Shown: positions 16,437-25,498 of the stretch, one piece after another
Layout of the letters: each line of letters opens with the position of its first letter
How positions within the stretch are numbered: position 1 is the first letter of the stretch
Notes under the pieces: generated by a model
The model's database searches: none
Seen by the model: only the letters and a program-made list of their open reading frames with translations
What the model was told of the DNA's origin: nothing
Made by a program: the position numbers and the translations under genes
Source: Streptomyces spongiicola
Lineage (GTDB): Bacteria > Actinomycetota > Actinomycetes > Streptomycetales > Streptomycetaceae
NCBI RefSeq assembly: GCF_003122365.1
Contig: NZ_CP029254.1
Span: 5,419,501 to 5,483,500 of the forward strand
Reading direction: 5' to 3'
DNA: 64,000 bases

Positions 16437-17849
16437 ATGGCCCCAGCAGCCATGACCTTTGCCTCATCACTCTCCGACGCCCAGCCCGTCCCCTTCTGGC
16501 TGGAAGACCCCGGCAAGCCCGCCGCCCTGCCCGCCCTCACCGGCGACGAGAAGACCGATCTGCTCGTCGTCGGCGGCGGCTACAGCGGACTGTGGACCGC
16601 GCTCCTCGCCAAGGAGCGGGACCCGCGGCGGGACGTCGTCCTGGTCGAGGGCCGCGAGGTGGGCTGGGCCGCCTCGGGCCGCAACGGCGGCTTCTGCGCC
16701 GCTTCCCTGACCCACGGCCTCGCCAACGGCCTGGCCCGCTGGCCGGAGGACATGGCCAGGCTGGAGGAGTTCGGGGCACGGAACCTCGACGCCATCGAGG
16801 CCGCGGTCGCCCGGTACGGCATCGACTGCGACTTCGAGCGCACCGGCGAGATCGACGTGGCCACCGAGCCGTACCAGCTCGACGAACTCCGCACGTTGCA
16901 CGAGGAGGCCGGCCGGCTCGGCTTCGGCGGTCTCGAACTGCTGGACCGCGACGCCGTGCGCGCCGAGGTCGACTCCCCGACCTTCCTCGGCGGCCTCTGG
17001 GACCGTGAGGGGGTGGCGATGCTCCACCCGGCCAGGCTGGCCTGGGGCCTCAAGCGGGCCTGCCTCGGCCTCGGCGTACGGATCTACGAGAACACCCGGG
17101 CGCTCGAGCTGTCCCCGGCAGGCGCCGGAACAGCCGTGCGCACGCCCTACGGCCGGGTCTTCGCCCGGCGGGTCGCGCTCGGCACGAACGTCTTCCCGTC
17201 GCTCGTCAGGCGGATCCGCCCGTACACCGTGCCGGTCTACGACTACGCGCTGATGACCGAACCGCTCTCGTCCGCCCAGCGCGAGTCGGTCGGCTGGCAC
17301 AACAGGCAGGGCCTCGGCGACAGCGCCAACCAGTTCCACTACTTCCGGATCACCGGCGACGGCCGGATCCTGTGGGGCGGCTACGACGCCGTCTACCCGT
17401 ACGGCGGGAAGGTCAGCGCCGAGATGGACCACCGGCCGGAGACCTATCTGAAACTGGCGGGTCAGTTCTTCGCGTGCTTCCCGCAACTGGAGGGCCTGCG
17501 CTTCACCCACGCCTGGGGCGGCGCGATCGACACCTGCTCGCGTTTCTCGGCGTTCTTCGGCGCGGCGCACGGAGGGAGGGTCGCCTACGCGGCCGGATAC
17601 ACCGGCCTCGGCGTCGGCGCAACCCGCTTCGGCGCCGAAGTGATGCTCGACCTGCTCGCCGGCGAGCGCACCGAGCGCACCGAGCTGACGATGGTCCGCA
17701 AGAAGCCGCTGCCCTTCCCGCCGGAGCCGGTGGCCTGGGCGGGGATCGGCCTCACCAAGTGGTCGCTGGCTCGGGCCGACGCCCGCGGCGGCCGACGCAA
17801 CCTGTGGCTGAGGACGATGGACCGCCTCGGTCTCGGCTTCGACAGCTGA
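16437..17849 (+). CDS. puuB: FAD-dependent oxidoreductase, gamma-glutamylputrescine oxidase type
   Basis: A 470-residue DAO-family flavoenzyme. The Rossmann FAD site is LLVVGGGYSGLWTALLAKERDP with the ADP-ribose glutamate in VVLVEGREVGWAASGRNGGF. C-terminal blocks are GYDAVYPYGGKVS, HAWGGAID and AYAAGYTGLGVGATRFGAEV. Members such as PuuB oxidise gamma-glutamylputrescine to the aldehyde with release of H2O2. Its place directly after a polyamine importer and downstream of an aminobutyraldehyde dehydrogenase favours an amine substrate. ATG 16437 is chosen because GAAGGAG ends 8 nt before it. The symbol is by analogy only. A gamma-glutamylputrescine synthetase gene is not in the window. Confidence 0.8.
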   Translation: MAPAAMTFASSLSDAQPVPFWLEDPGKPAALPALTGDEKTDLLVVGGGYSGLWTALLAKERDPRRDVVLVEGREVGWAASGRNGGFCAASLTHGLANGLARWPEDMARLEEFGARNLDAIEAAVARYGIDCDFERTGEIDVATEPYQLDELRTLHEEAGRLGFGGLELLDRDAVRAEVDSPTFLGGLWDREGVAMLHPARLAWGLKRACLGLGVRIYENTRALELSPAGAGTAVRTPYGRVFARRVALGTNVFPSLVRRIRPYTVPVYDYALMTEPLSSAQRESVGWHNRQGLGDSANQFHYFRITGDGRILWGGYDAVYPYGGKVSAEMDHRPETYLKLAGQFFACFPQLEGLRFTHAWGGAIDTCSRFSAFFGAAHGGRVAYAAGYTGLGVGATRFGAEVMLDLLAGERTERTELTMVRKKPLPFPPEPVAWAGIGLTKWSLARADARGGRRNLWLRTMDRLGLGFDS

Positions 17850-17860
17850 CACCTCCGCTC

Positions 17861-17897
17861 ACGGCCGGCGGCCGCGCGCCACCGGGCGCCCGGCCGT
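17861..17897 (+). terminator. Candidate terminator after the oxidase gene
   Basis: Arms 17861-17868 and 17890-17897 pair over 8 bp. An inner GCGC/GCGC pairing sits beyond a bulge. It lies 11 nt after the stop, closing the polyamine operon. The stem is imperfect. Confidence 0.45.
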
Positions 17898-18015
17898 CGG
17901 CCGTGCCGTGTCCCCCTCGGCCGTTCCGGCTTCGGGCTTCCGGCCTCGGGCACCGGTGTACGAGTGCTCTGCTGCTTGCCCTCTGCCGCAGGCCCCGATC
18001 CCGGCTGCCCGGTCC

Positions 18016-18072
18016 CGGCTGCCTGGTTCCGGGTCCTGGCTCCCGGGTCCCGGGTCCCGGGTCCCGGGCGGG
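18016..18072. repeat. 7-bp tandem repeat (TCCCGGG unit)
   Basis: Four nearly perfect copies of TCCCGGG plus flanking variants lie in the 336-bp gap between the oxidase gene and the small gene at 18186. Apart from this array and the hairpin, the gap holds no recognisable feature. Confidence 0.8.
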
Positions 18073-18185
18073 ACTTTCCCGCAGGCCGCCCGAACCGGCG
18101 TCATAGCGCGCGCGGTTCCCGCTCTCCAAAGGCGGACGCAAGGACCGCGCAGGCGGCGAGGCGCACGGAAACGGAGGCTGGAGAG

Positions 18186-18677
18186 ATGGCGGTAACCGGG
18201 GGACAGGGTGCTGGTGCGGCGGTGCGGTGGCTGGTGTCGGCGGCGCCCGACCCCGACGGCCGGCTCAGGCGGTGGGAGAGCGACCCCAGAGGGCTGGTGC
18301 TGCTCCCGGCGGGGCGGCACTGGGACGTGCTCGTCCTCCCCGGCAGGATCGCCGGCCCGACGCTGGAGGTGCTGAAGCGGCTCACGAGCCGGCCGGGGCC
18401 GGTCCTGGCCCACTTCGGTGCCGTCCGGCACGGCCCCGCCGCGGCGCCGCGCATGGGCTTCTTCGTGCCGCCGGGAGTCTCGGAGTGGTGGGTGGCCACG
18501 GGTACGCACGCCGCGGGGCCCGGTGCCTGGGTGGTGCTCCCGTACCCCGGCCGGACCGCGGGGGGCGTGCGCTGGCTGGTCCTGCCGGACGGATCGGGCA
18601 CACTCACCGATCCCGCACTGCTGGAGCTGGCCATGCACGAGGCGGCCGCCCTGGTCGCCGACGAGGAGAGGCAGTGA
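18186..18677 (+). CDS. Conserved hypothetical protein
   Basis: A 163-residue protein without signal peptide or membrane helix. Stretches such as VLLPAGRHWDVLVLPG, GPVLAHFGAVRHGPA, RMGFFVPPGVSEWWVATG and WVVLPYPGRTAGGVRWLVLPDGSG give it a mixed beta fold. They remind me of the N-terminal part of prim/pol-type (bifunctional primase-polymerase) proteins found in actinomycetes, but catalytic residues are not evident. ATG 18186 has a purine-rich GAGGCTGGAGAG before it. The gene converges on the PAP2 phosphatase with only 12 bp between stops. Confidence 0.65.
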   Translation: MAVTGGQGAGAAVRWLVSAAPDPDGRLRRWESDPRGLVLLPAGRHWDVLVLPGRIAGPTLEVLKRLTSRPGPVLAHFGAVRHGPAAAPRMGFFVPPGVSEWWVATGTHAAGPGAWVVLPYPGRTAGGVRWLVLPDGSGTLTDPALLELAMHEAAALVADEERQ

Positions 18678-18689
18678 CGGAGGGGTAGG

Positions 18690-19529
18690 TCAACCGGGGC
18701 CGGTCCGGCTGCCCGACGCTGCGCCGGGGCACCGGCTCCCGCCCCCGGAGCCGGCCGCGACCGCACCGGCCAGCAGCACCCCGCAGAGGGACCAGCTCGC
18801 GAGGACGTCAAGCGGCCAGTGGTGGCCGCGCAGCACCAGAGCGATGCCCGTCGCCGCCGTGAGCAGCACGGCGACGGGCATCAGCCGTCTGCTGACGAGC
18901 AGGGCGGCCCCGGCGTACGCCACCATCGCGGTCGCGGCGTGGCCCGAAGGGAAGTACCCCGTCTCCGGGGTCAGCGGCCCCGGCCGGTCCGTCAGCGCCT
19001 TCAGCGGAGCCACCAGCGCCGGTACGAGGGCCATGGCGGCGGCGACCGCCGCCGCGGGGGCCCAGCGCCGGCGGTGCAGCGCCAGGCCGGCGGCCGCGGC
19101 CAGTACCGGCAGTGCGACCTGCGGGCTGCCGAGGTCGGCGAGGAACTCGGTGAGGTGCGTGGGGCCGCTGCCCACGACCGCGCGGTCGATGTGCTCGTCA
19201 AGCGCGCGCAGCGGACCGTTGACCGCGACCTGCCAGGTGATCAGAGCGAAGAGGACGGCGCACACCGCCGCGACGGCGGCGGGGCCGGCCGGCCGTTTGG
19301 GGACCCGGGGGAACCCGGGGAGTCCGCGGAATCGGGGGAGTCCGGGCAGGAAGGACGGTCGCCCCGGAACAGGGGGGTTTGTTCCGGGGCGACCGCGAGG
19401 ACCGGTGCGCCGCGCGCCCCGGGGGGTTTGGGGCGGGCGGCCGTCCGATCGGAGAGGAGAACCCGGGCACGAGGACCCGGTGGTGTGCGCGAAGGCACGC
19501 CCATGGCGGGACCGGGGAGGCCACGCCAT
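18690..19529 (-). CDS. PAP2 family phosphatase, membrane-bound
   Basis: A type 2 phosphatidic acid phosphatase-like membrane protein. The three active-site motifs are visible: KALTDRPGP, YFPSGHAATA and LRGHHWPLDVLASW. Four to five helices surround them (AVAAVCAVLFALITWQ, VALPVLAAAAGLAL and others). It probably dephosphorylates a lipid phosphate such as undecaprenyl pyrophosphate, but the substrate is not visible. The start is uncertain: the given ATG (19529) yields 279 residues but includes a low-complexity arginine/proline arm that reads through a perfect 15-bp hairpin. The next in-frame candidate, GTG 19265, gives 191 residues but removes the basic PKRP flank of the first helix. Confidence 0.7.
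   Translation of the reverse strand: MAWPPRSRHGRAFAHTTGSSCPGSPLRSDGRPPQTPRGARRTGPRGRPGTNPPVPGRPSFLPGLPRFRGLPGFPRVPKRPAGPAAVAAVCAVLFALITWQVAVNGPLRALDEHIDRAVVGSGPTHLTEFLADLGSPQVALPVLAAAAGLALHRRRWAPAAAVAAAMALVPALVAPLKALTDRPGPLTPETGYFPSGHAATAMVAYAGAALLVSRRLMPVAVLLTAATGIALVLRGHHWPLDVLASWSLCGVLLAGAVAAGSGGGSRCPGAASGSRTGPG
19356..19395. terminator. Perfect 15-bp hairpin between gabT and the PAP2 gene
   Basis: Arms 19356-19370 and 19381-19395 are fully complementary, with a 10-nt loop. It is about 360 nt past the gabT stop on the minus strand. It overlaps the longest version of the PAP2 reading frame. There is no U-tract. Confidence 0.65.
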
Positions 19530-19681
19530 GGAGTCACCCGCAGTCCCCTGCGAGCGGGGTGTTTCTCTCATCTGCGGAAACCGTACGGCAGCAGGAGGGG
19601 GGCCGACAGCGGGTGGTGCCATCCCGCCATCGCCCCCCCACACCTTCTTCACAGAGCGGGCGCGGTGCCGCAGGGTCGCAG

Positions 19682-19726
<45 letters not shown>

Positions 19727-19750
19727 TCCGCGCATCTCCGCGTGTCCCGG

Positions 19751-21085
19751 TCAGACGGCCGCGAGCGCCGTCTCGATGACGTCCAGTCCCTCGTTGAGCA
19801 GGTCCTCGCCGATCACCAGCGGAGGCAGGAAGCGGAGCACGTTGCCGTAGGTGCCGCAGGTGAGCACGAGGACGCTCTCGGCGTGGCAGGCCCTGGCGAG
19901 CGCGCCGGCGGCCCCGGCGTCGGGCTCCTTGGTGGCGCGGTCCTTGACCAGCTCGATCGCGATCATGGCACCCCGGCCTCGGATGTCGCCGATGACGTCG
20001 AACTTCTCCGCCATCGCGGAGAGGCGCCGCTTCATGACCTCCTCGATGCGCCTGGCCTTGCCGTTGAGGTCCTGCTCGCGCATGGTCTCGATGGCGCCGA
20101 GCGCACCGGCGCAGGCGACCGGGTTGCCGCCGTAGGTGCCGCCGAGGCCACCCGCGTGCGCGGCGTCCATGATCTCGGCGCGGCCGGTGACGGCGGACAG
20201 CGGCAGGCCGCCGGCGATGCCCTTGGCGGTGGTGATCAGGTCCGGGACGATGCCCTCGTCCTCGCAGGCGAACCACTGGCCGGTGCGGCAGAAGCCGGAC
20301 TGGATCTCGTCCGCGACGAAGACGATGCCGTTGTCCCGGGCGAACCGCGCGACCGCCGGGAGGAAGCCCTTCGCCGGCTCGATGAAGCCGCCCTCGCCGA
20401 GGACCGGCTCGATGATGATCGCGGCGACGTTGTCCGGGCCGATCTGCTTGGTGATCTGGTCGACGGCCTGGGCGGCGGCCTCGGGGCCGCAGTTGTCCGG
20501 GCCGGTGGGCCAGCGGTAGCCGTAGGCGACCGGGACGCGGTACACCTCGGGGGCGAACGGGCCGAAGCCGTTCTTGTACGGCATGTTCTTCGCGGTCAGC
20601 GCCATGGTGAGGTTGGTGCGGCCGTGGTAGCCGTGGTCGAAGACGACGACGGCCTGGCGCTTGGTGTACGCACGCGCGATCTTGACGGCGTTCTCGACGG
20701 CCTCGGCGCCCGAGTTGAACAGCGCCGACTTCTTGGCGTGGTCGCCCGGGGTGAGTTCGGCCAGGGCCTCGCAGACCTCGACGTAGCCCTCGTAGGGCGT
20801 GACCATGAAACAGGTGTGGGTGAAGTCCGCGAGCTGTGCGGAGGCACGGCGTACGACGGCCTCGGCGGAGGCGCCCACGGTGGTCACGGCGATACCGGAC
20901 CCGAAGTCGATCAGGCGGTTGCCGTCGACGTCCTCGATGATGCCGCCGTCGGCACGCGCGGTGAACACCGGCAGCACGGAGCCCACGCCGCCCGCGACCG
21001 CGGAGAGGCGGCGGGCCTGCAGCTCCTGCGACTTGGGGCCGGGGATGGCGGTGACGACGCGGCGCTCCTGCGGAATTGCGCTCAT
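19751..21085 (-). CDS. gabT: 4-aminobutyrate aminotransferase
   Basis: A 444-residue class III aminotransferase that transfers the amino group of GABA to 2-oxoglutarate, giving succinate semialdehyde. It has NRLIDFGSGIAVTTVG at the N terminus, FNSGAEAVENAVKIAR for the PLP phosphate, VVFDHGYHGRTNLTMALT, VADEIQSGFCRTG (Asp) and the Schiff-base lysine in LITTAKGIAGGLPLSAV. Length and motifs fit GabT rather than the polyamine-type enzyme at 3099. ATG 21085 has AGGAG five bases upstream. It takes GABA produced by the two aminobutyraldehyde dehydrogenases. The divergent promoter region carries a perfect 15-bp palindrome. Confidence 0.92.
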   Translation of the reverse strand: MSAIPQERRVVTAIPGPKSQELQARRLSAVAGGVGSVLPVFTARADGGIIEDVDGNRLIDFGSGIAVTTVGASAEAVVRRASAQLADFTHTCFMVTPYEGYVEVCEALAELTPGDHAKKSALFNSGAEAVENAVKIARAYTKRQAVVVFDHGYHGRTNLTMALTAKNMPYKNGFGPFAPEVYRVPVAYGYRWPTGPDNCGPEAAAQAVDQITKQIGPDNVAAIIIEPVLGEGGFIEPAKGFLPAVARFARDNGIVFVADEIQSGFCRTGQWFACEDEGIVPDLITTAKGIAGGLPLSAVTGRAEIMDAAHAGGLGGTYGGNPVACAGALGAIETMREQDLNGKARRIEEVMKRRLSAMAEKFDVIGDIRGRGAMIAIELVKDRATKEPDAGAAGALARACHAESVLVLTCGTYGNVLRFLPPLVIGEDLLNEGLDVIETALAAV

Positions 21086-21192
21086 GAGGGCTCCTGGGGG
21101 GTGTTTCCGGACGCACTTCTTCCTTCCTCGCAGGCTAGGTCCGGTCCGGCAGGTCCGGCATGCTCCGTTCGGTAGTGATGGGGGCGTGTCCT

Positions 21193-21207
21193 TGTCCGCG
21201 GCGGACA
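21193..21207. promoter_or_regulatory. Perfect 15-bp palindrome upstream of gabT
   Basis: TGTCCGCGGCGGACA is symmetric about a central G and lies 108 bp before the gabT start, in the 402-bp divergent gap. It may be an operator, for example for the PucR-type regulator encoded at 23696; that link is inference. The same gap also has two copies of a 14-bp CCACCCCACTCCCG unit near 21356-21385, and nothing else that I recognise. Confidence 0.45.
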
Positions 21208-21487
21208 TAGGGCGCGGAGGGTGCGGCGGGGCGGGCCCGGCCCGCCGACCGGGGCGTGCCGCGGGGCCGCGACCGCCGTACTCGGCCGCCGTTCGCGGCC
21301 GCGCCGGGCCGCGCCTCCTCCCGCGGGCCCCGGCGGGGTGGCGGCCGCGGCCGCCACCCCACTCCCGCCACCCCACTCCCGCCACCGGCCGTACTCGCCG
21401 CGCCGGATCGCTGAACTCCCCGTCGGCGGGCACTAGATTGACGGTGGCACAGACGCGCGGGCCTGGCTGGTCAGGGGGCAGGGGTTC

Positions 21488-23593
21488 ATGGAGATGGAAG
21501 GCACCTACGACGCACGCGGAGCCCGACCGGGCGGCACCGGCAGCGCGCGGCCCGTCCCGCGTCCCGCGGGCCCGCCGCCGATGCCGCCCGCCGTCCCGCC
21601 GGTCCCGGCCCACGCCCCGGCGGCGACCGGCACCTCACTCGCCGACTGGCTGCGCACCCCGCGGCCCGAGGCCGACCCGGGCGTCTGGCGGCTGGGACAC
21701 CGGCCGCGGCCGGAGGAGGAGCCGGAGCCGGTCCCGGCCGGAAGGCTCTTCGCGGGGGCGCTCATCGCCCTGCTCGCCGGCTGGCTGCTGTGGTCACTGC
21801 TCTGGAACGGCTATCTCGGCCGCTACTGGCTCTGGCCGCTGCTCGTCCTCACCCCTGACTCCTGGCGGGCCGACCCGCCGCTGTGGGCCATGGTGAGCTA
21901 CGCGTACTACGCCCTCGTCGGCGGCGGACTGCTCTTCCTGTTCGCCAGGATCGGCCATGTGCCGGAGATCTGGCGCCGGTACCGGCATTCCCGGAAGAAG
22001 GACGCTCCCGTCCCCCCGCCCCCGCCGGAGGACGACCCCGCGGACTGGCCCGACCTGCGCGCCGCCGGGCTGGGCGACACGGCCCGCACCCTGGCCGAGG
22101 CGACCCGCACGGGATCGCTCGGCGACGTCGACTACGCGCGGATCCGCCGCGCCTGGCAGGGAGTGCAGACCAGGCCCGAGCGGTTGGCGGCCTTCGCGGA
22201 CGTGGTCCGCGCCGAGGGCGCGGCGGCCTGCGCCCATCCCTCCGGGGTACGGGATCTGCCGGTGCGCGCCGCCGTACACGACCTCGCCACCAGCCAGGTC
22301 AGGATCGGCACCGCCGCCGACCACCCCCGCAACCCCTACGCCCGCCGCACCACGGGCGTCGCCCTCGAACCCGCACTGCTCGGCACCTCGCTGCTCGCCG
22401 TCGGGCCGTCCGGGTCGGGCAAGACGGTGCGGCTGATGCGTCCCGTCGTGGAGTCCATGTGCCTGCAGGCCCTCGCGAACCGCGCAGCGGTCGTGGCCGT
22501 CACCGCGCACGGCACGGCGCTCGCCCCCGACGACGCCTTCGACCTGGTCGTCTCCCCCGGCCGGCCCGACTCCACCCACGACCTGGACCTGTACGGCGGC
22601 AGTGACGACCCCGACGAGGCCGCGCGCGTCCTCGCCGAGGCGCTCGTCGGGGACCTGACGGCCGACGGCCGGCGGGCCGCCACCGCGCTCGCGCAGCTCA
22701 TCGGGCCGTACCGCGGCGTCCACGGCCACTTCCCGGCCGTACCCGAACTGCGCGACCTCCTCGGTGGCGCGCCCGGCGCGCTGGACGGGCTGCGTACCGC
22801 ACTGCAGGCCGCGGGCGCGACGGCGCAGCTGCGGGAACTCGACGCGCGGGCCCGGCAGTCCCAGCGCGCCGACGACGTCGGGGCGCTGCTCGCGGATCGG
22901 ATCGCCTTCCTCGACCGGCCCGCGTTCGCCGGGTTCTTCCGCACCGCAGAGCCCGGCCGGCAGTTCTCGCCGCGGGCCGTCGAGCACCCGCTGCGGGTCC
23001 GGATCGACCTCCCGGAACGCGGCCACGCCGAGGCGTCACGGATCATCGCCCGGCTGGTGCTGGCCCAGTTCACCGAGGCCGTGCTCAGCCGCTCGGACCG
23101 TTCGCTGTTCGCCTGCCTGGTGCTGGACGACGCCACCCACACGGTCACGCCCGACTCGGTCCGGGCGGTGCAGCGGCTGCGTTCCGCGCACGCGGGGGTG
23201 GTGCTGGCGCTGCGCACCCTGGAGGACGTGCCGGAACCGCTGCGCGGGCCGCTGCTGGGCGCGGTCGGCTGCCGGATGGCGTTCGCCGGGCTCGGGCCGT
23301 GGGACGGCGGCCGGTTCGCCGAGTCCTGGGGCAAGGAGTGGGTGCAGACCAGGGACGTGACCAACCGGCAGATCATCTCCGACGAGCCGCTGACCAAGGC
23401 GCTGCACTTCGTGCGCCGGGTCGTGACGGGGCGGGCCGCGACGGCCGAGGCGGTGACGGTCCGCGAGGTCGAGCGGGAGCGCTGGTCGGCCTCCGAGCTG
23501 GCGCACTCCGTGCCGGCCGGGCACGCGGTGCTCTCCCTGGCGTCGGTGCGCGGCGGGCACACCCCTCCGCTCCTGGTGGACCTGAGGAACTGA
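21488..23593 (+). CDS. Membrane-anchored TraG/HerA-like ATP-binding protein
   Basis: A 701-residue protein with a proline-rich cytoplasmic arm, two strong helices (RLFAGALIALLAGWLLWSLL and WAMVSYAYYALVGGGLLFLF, about residues 90-170) and a large P-loop ATPase domain. Walker A is AVGPSGSGKTVRLMRPVVE (about residue 305). The Walker B-like strand is LFACLVLDDATH near residue 540. The C terminus ends SVPAGHAVLSLASVRGGHTPPLLVDLRN, as in conjugation or secretion coupling ATPases of the TraG/VirD4 kind. In Streptomyces such genes are usually annotated only as ATP/GTP-binding protein. There is no transfer gene nearby, so the role is unknown. It shares its promoter gap with gabT. Confidence 0.78.
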   Translation: MEMEGTYDARGARPGGTGSARPVPRPAGPPPMPPAVPPVPAHAPAATGTSLADWLRTPRPEADPGVWRLGHRPRPEEEPEPVPAGRLFAGALIALLAGWLLWSLLWNGYLGRYWLWPLLVLTPDSWRADPPLWAMVSYAYYALVGGGLLFLFARIGHVPEIWRRYRHSRKKDAPVPPPPPEDDPADWPDLRAAGLGDTARTLAEATRTGSLGDVDYARIRRAWQGVQTRPERLAAFADVVRAEGAAACAHPSGVRDLPVRAAVHDLATSQVRIGTAADHPRNPYARRTTGVALEPALLGTSLLAVGPSGSGKTVRLMRPVVESMCLQALANRAAVVAVTAHGTALAPDDAFDLVVSPGRPDSTHDLDLYGGSDDPDEAARVLAEALVGDLTADGRRAATALAQLIGPYRGVHGHFPAVPELRDLLGGAPGALDGLRTALQAAGATAQLRELDARARQSQRADDVGALLADRIAFLDRPAFAGFFRTAEPGRQFSPRAVEHPLRVRIDLPERGHAEASRIIARLVLAQFTEAVLSRSDRSLFACLVLDDATHTVTPDSVRAVQRLRSAHAGVVLALRTLEDVPEPLRGPLLGAVGCRMAFAGLGPWDGGRFAESWGKEWVQTRDVTNRQIISDEPLTKALHFVRRVVTGRAATAEAVTVREVERERWSASELAHSVPAGHAVLSLASVRGGHTPPLLVDLRN

Positions 23594-23695
23594 GCAGCGC
23601 ATCCGTACGCGGTGGCAGAATCGACGTACGCCGTTCATACGGGACGGCGAAACAGACCGAGTAGCACTCGTCCTCTCCCGAAAGCCCGCGGTCCC

Positions 23696-25318
23696 ATGCC
23701 GGTCACCCTCGCGTCCCTCGTCCAGCACTCCGCGCTCAAGCTGACCGTCCGCGCGGGGGAGGACCGCCTGGACACCCCCGTGCGCTGGGTGCACGCCAGC
23801 GAGCTGGCGGACCCCGTGCCCTACATGGAGGGGGGCGAACTGCTGCTCGTCACCGCGATGACGCTCGACGCCGCCGACGGGGAGGCGATGCGGCGCTATG
23901 TGCGGCGGCTCGCGGGAGCGGGCGTCGCGGGACTGGGCTTCGCCGTCGGGGTGAACTACGACGACATCCCCGGCGCTCTTCTGGAAGCGGCCGAGGCCGA
24001 GGACTTCCCCCTGCTCGAGGTGCCGCGGCGCACGCCGTTCCTGGCCATCAGCAAGGCGGTGTCGGCGGCGATCGCCGCCGACCAGTACCGGGCCGTCACC
24101 GCGGGCTTCGAGGCCCAGCGGGAGCTGACCCGCGCGGCGCTCGCCGAGGGCCCCGCGGCCCTGCTCGCCCGGCTCGCCTCGTACGTCGACGGCTGGGCCG
24201 CGCTCTACGACACCTCCGGCGCCGTCGTCGCCGCCGCCCCCGACTGGGCCGTCCGGCGCGCCGCCCGGCTCACGGGGGACGTGGAGCGCCTGCGCGAGCG
24301 CCCCGCGCCCGCCAGCGCGGTCGTCGGCGGGACGGAGGACCGCGTCGAACTGCAGTCCCTGGGCACCGGGCGGCGGGTCAGGGGTGCCCTGGCGGTCGGT
24401 ACGGGCGCGCCGCTCGGCACCGCCGAGCGCTACGCCGTGCACTCCGCGGTGGCCCTGCTGACCCTGACGACGGAACGGTCGCGCTCGCTGCAGGCCGCGG
24501 AGCAGCGGCTGGGGGCGGCGGTGCTGAGGATGATGCTCTCCGGCCAGCCGGACCCCGCCAGAACGGTCGCCGGGGATCTCTACGGCGGACTCCTGGACGC
24601 TCCGTTCCGGCTGCTCATCGCCGAACCGGGCGGGGAACCGGACCCGGGGGCCGAACACCCCGCGCACGCCCTCGCCGAGGCGCTGGAGTCCGCCGCCTCC
24701 CGGGCGGCTGAGTCCGTGCTGACCGTGTGGGAGAGCGACGACCGGCTCGTCGTCCTCGCCGCCGACGGGGGAGCGGTCGCGCTCGCCTGCGAGCCCTACA
24801 CCGAACGCGAGACGGAGGAGGCGGGGGTCGTCGTCGGCATGTCGGCGTCGGCGGGTCCGGTCTCGGCGGCCGCCGCGTACAAGCAGGCCGAGCAGGCGCT
24901 CTCCGTCGCCCGCAGGCGGGGCCGGGCGCTCGTCGAGCACGAGGAGCTCGCGGCGGGCTCCGTGCTGCCGCTGCTCGCCGACGACGCGGTGCGCGCCTTC
25001 GCCGACGGGATGCTGCGAGCCCTGCGGGAGCACGACGCGACCGGCCGCGGCGACCTCGTGGCCTCCCTGCGCGCCTGGCTTTCCCGCCACGGCCAGTGGG
25101 ACGCGGCCGCTGCCGATCTGGGCGTCCACCGCCACACCCTTCGTTACCGCATGCGGCGCGTCGAGGAGATCCTCGGCCGCTCGCTGGACGATCCGGACGT
25201 GCGGATGGAACTCTGGCTGGCTCTCAAGGCGACCGAGGCCCCGTTGCCGGCCCCGGCCCCGACGTCGGGGCCGGGGCCGGTTCCGAACCCGGCTTCGGAA
25301 CGGGGCCCTCTGCCGTGA
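23696..25318 (+). CDS. PucR family transcriptional regulator
   Basis: A 540-residue regulator. The N-terminal PucR (purine catabolism type) domain covers about residues 1-125 (ALKLTVRAGEDRLDTPVRWVHASELADPVPYMEGGELLLVTAM). A central GGDEF-like sensory region follows. The C-terminal HTH_30 is LRAWLSRHGQWDAAAADLGVHRHTLRYRMRRVEEILGRSLDDPDVRMELWLALK. PucR proteins near gabT commonly respond to GABA or polyamines, so control of gabT and the downstream aldehyde dehydrogenase is likely. ATG 23696 is used; earlier in-frame residues have no coding character. The C-terminal tail is an alanine/proline run that leads directly into a non-coding repeat. Confidence 0.88.
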   Translation: MPVTLASLVQHSALKLTVRAGEDRLDTPVRWVHASELADPVPYMEGGELLLVTAMTLDAADGEAMRRYVRRLAGAGVAGLGFAVGVNYDDIPGALLEAAEAEDFPLLEVPRRTPFLAISKAVSAAIAADQYRAVTAGFEAQRELTRAALAEGPAALLARLASYVDGWAALYDTSGAVVAAAPDWAVRRAARLTGDVERLRERPAPASAVVGGTEDRVELQSLGTGRRVRGALAVGTGAPLGTAERYAVHSAVALLTLTTERSRSLQAAEQRLGAAVLRMMLSGQPDPARTVAGDLYGGLLDAPFRLLIAEPGGEPDPGAEHPAHALAEALESAASRAAESVLTVWESDDRLVVLAADGGAVALACEPYTERETEEAGVVVGMSASAGPVSAAAAYKQAEQALSVARRRGRALVEHEELAAGSVLPLLADDAVRAFADGMLRALREHDATGRGDLVASLRAWLSRHGQWDAAAADLGVHRHTLRYRMRRVEEILGRSLDDPDVRMELWLALKATEAPLPAPAPTSGPGPVPNPASERGPLP

Positions 25319-25330
25319 TCGCGACAGGGT

Positions 25331-25461
25331 CCGTTTCCGGTCCCGTCCCCGGTCCGTTTCCGGTCCCGGTCCCGGTCCCGGTCCCGGTCCCGGTCCCGGT
25401 CCCGGCCCGTTTCCGGTCCCGTCCCGGTCTCGGTCCCGTCCCCGGTCCGTTTCCGGTCCCG
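25331..25461. repeat. 6-bp microsatellite (GGTCCC unit)
   Basis: A long run of CGGTCC/GGTCCC hexamers, with at least seven uninterrupted copies around 25368-25405 and diverged copies on both sides. It begins just after the pucR stop and may have grown out of the 3' end of that gene. Confidence 0.85.
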
Positions 25462-25498
25462 CCGCGGCCGTGAGAGGGGCCCGTCCCCGCACGGGCCA

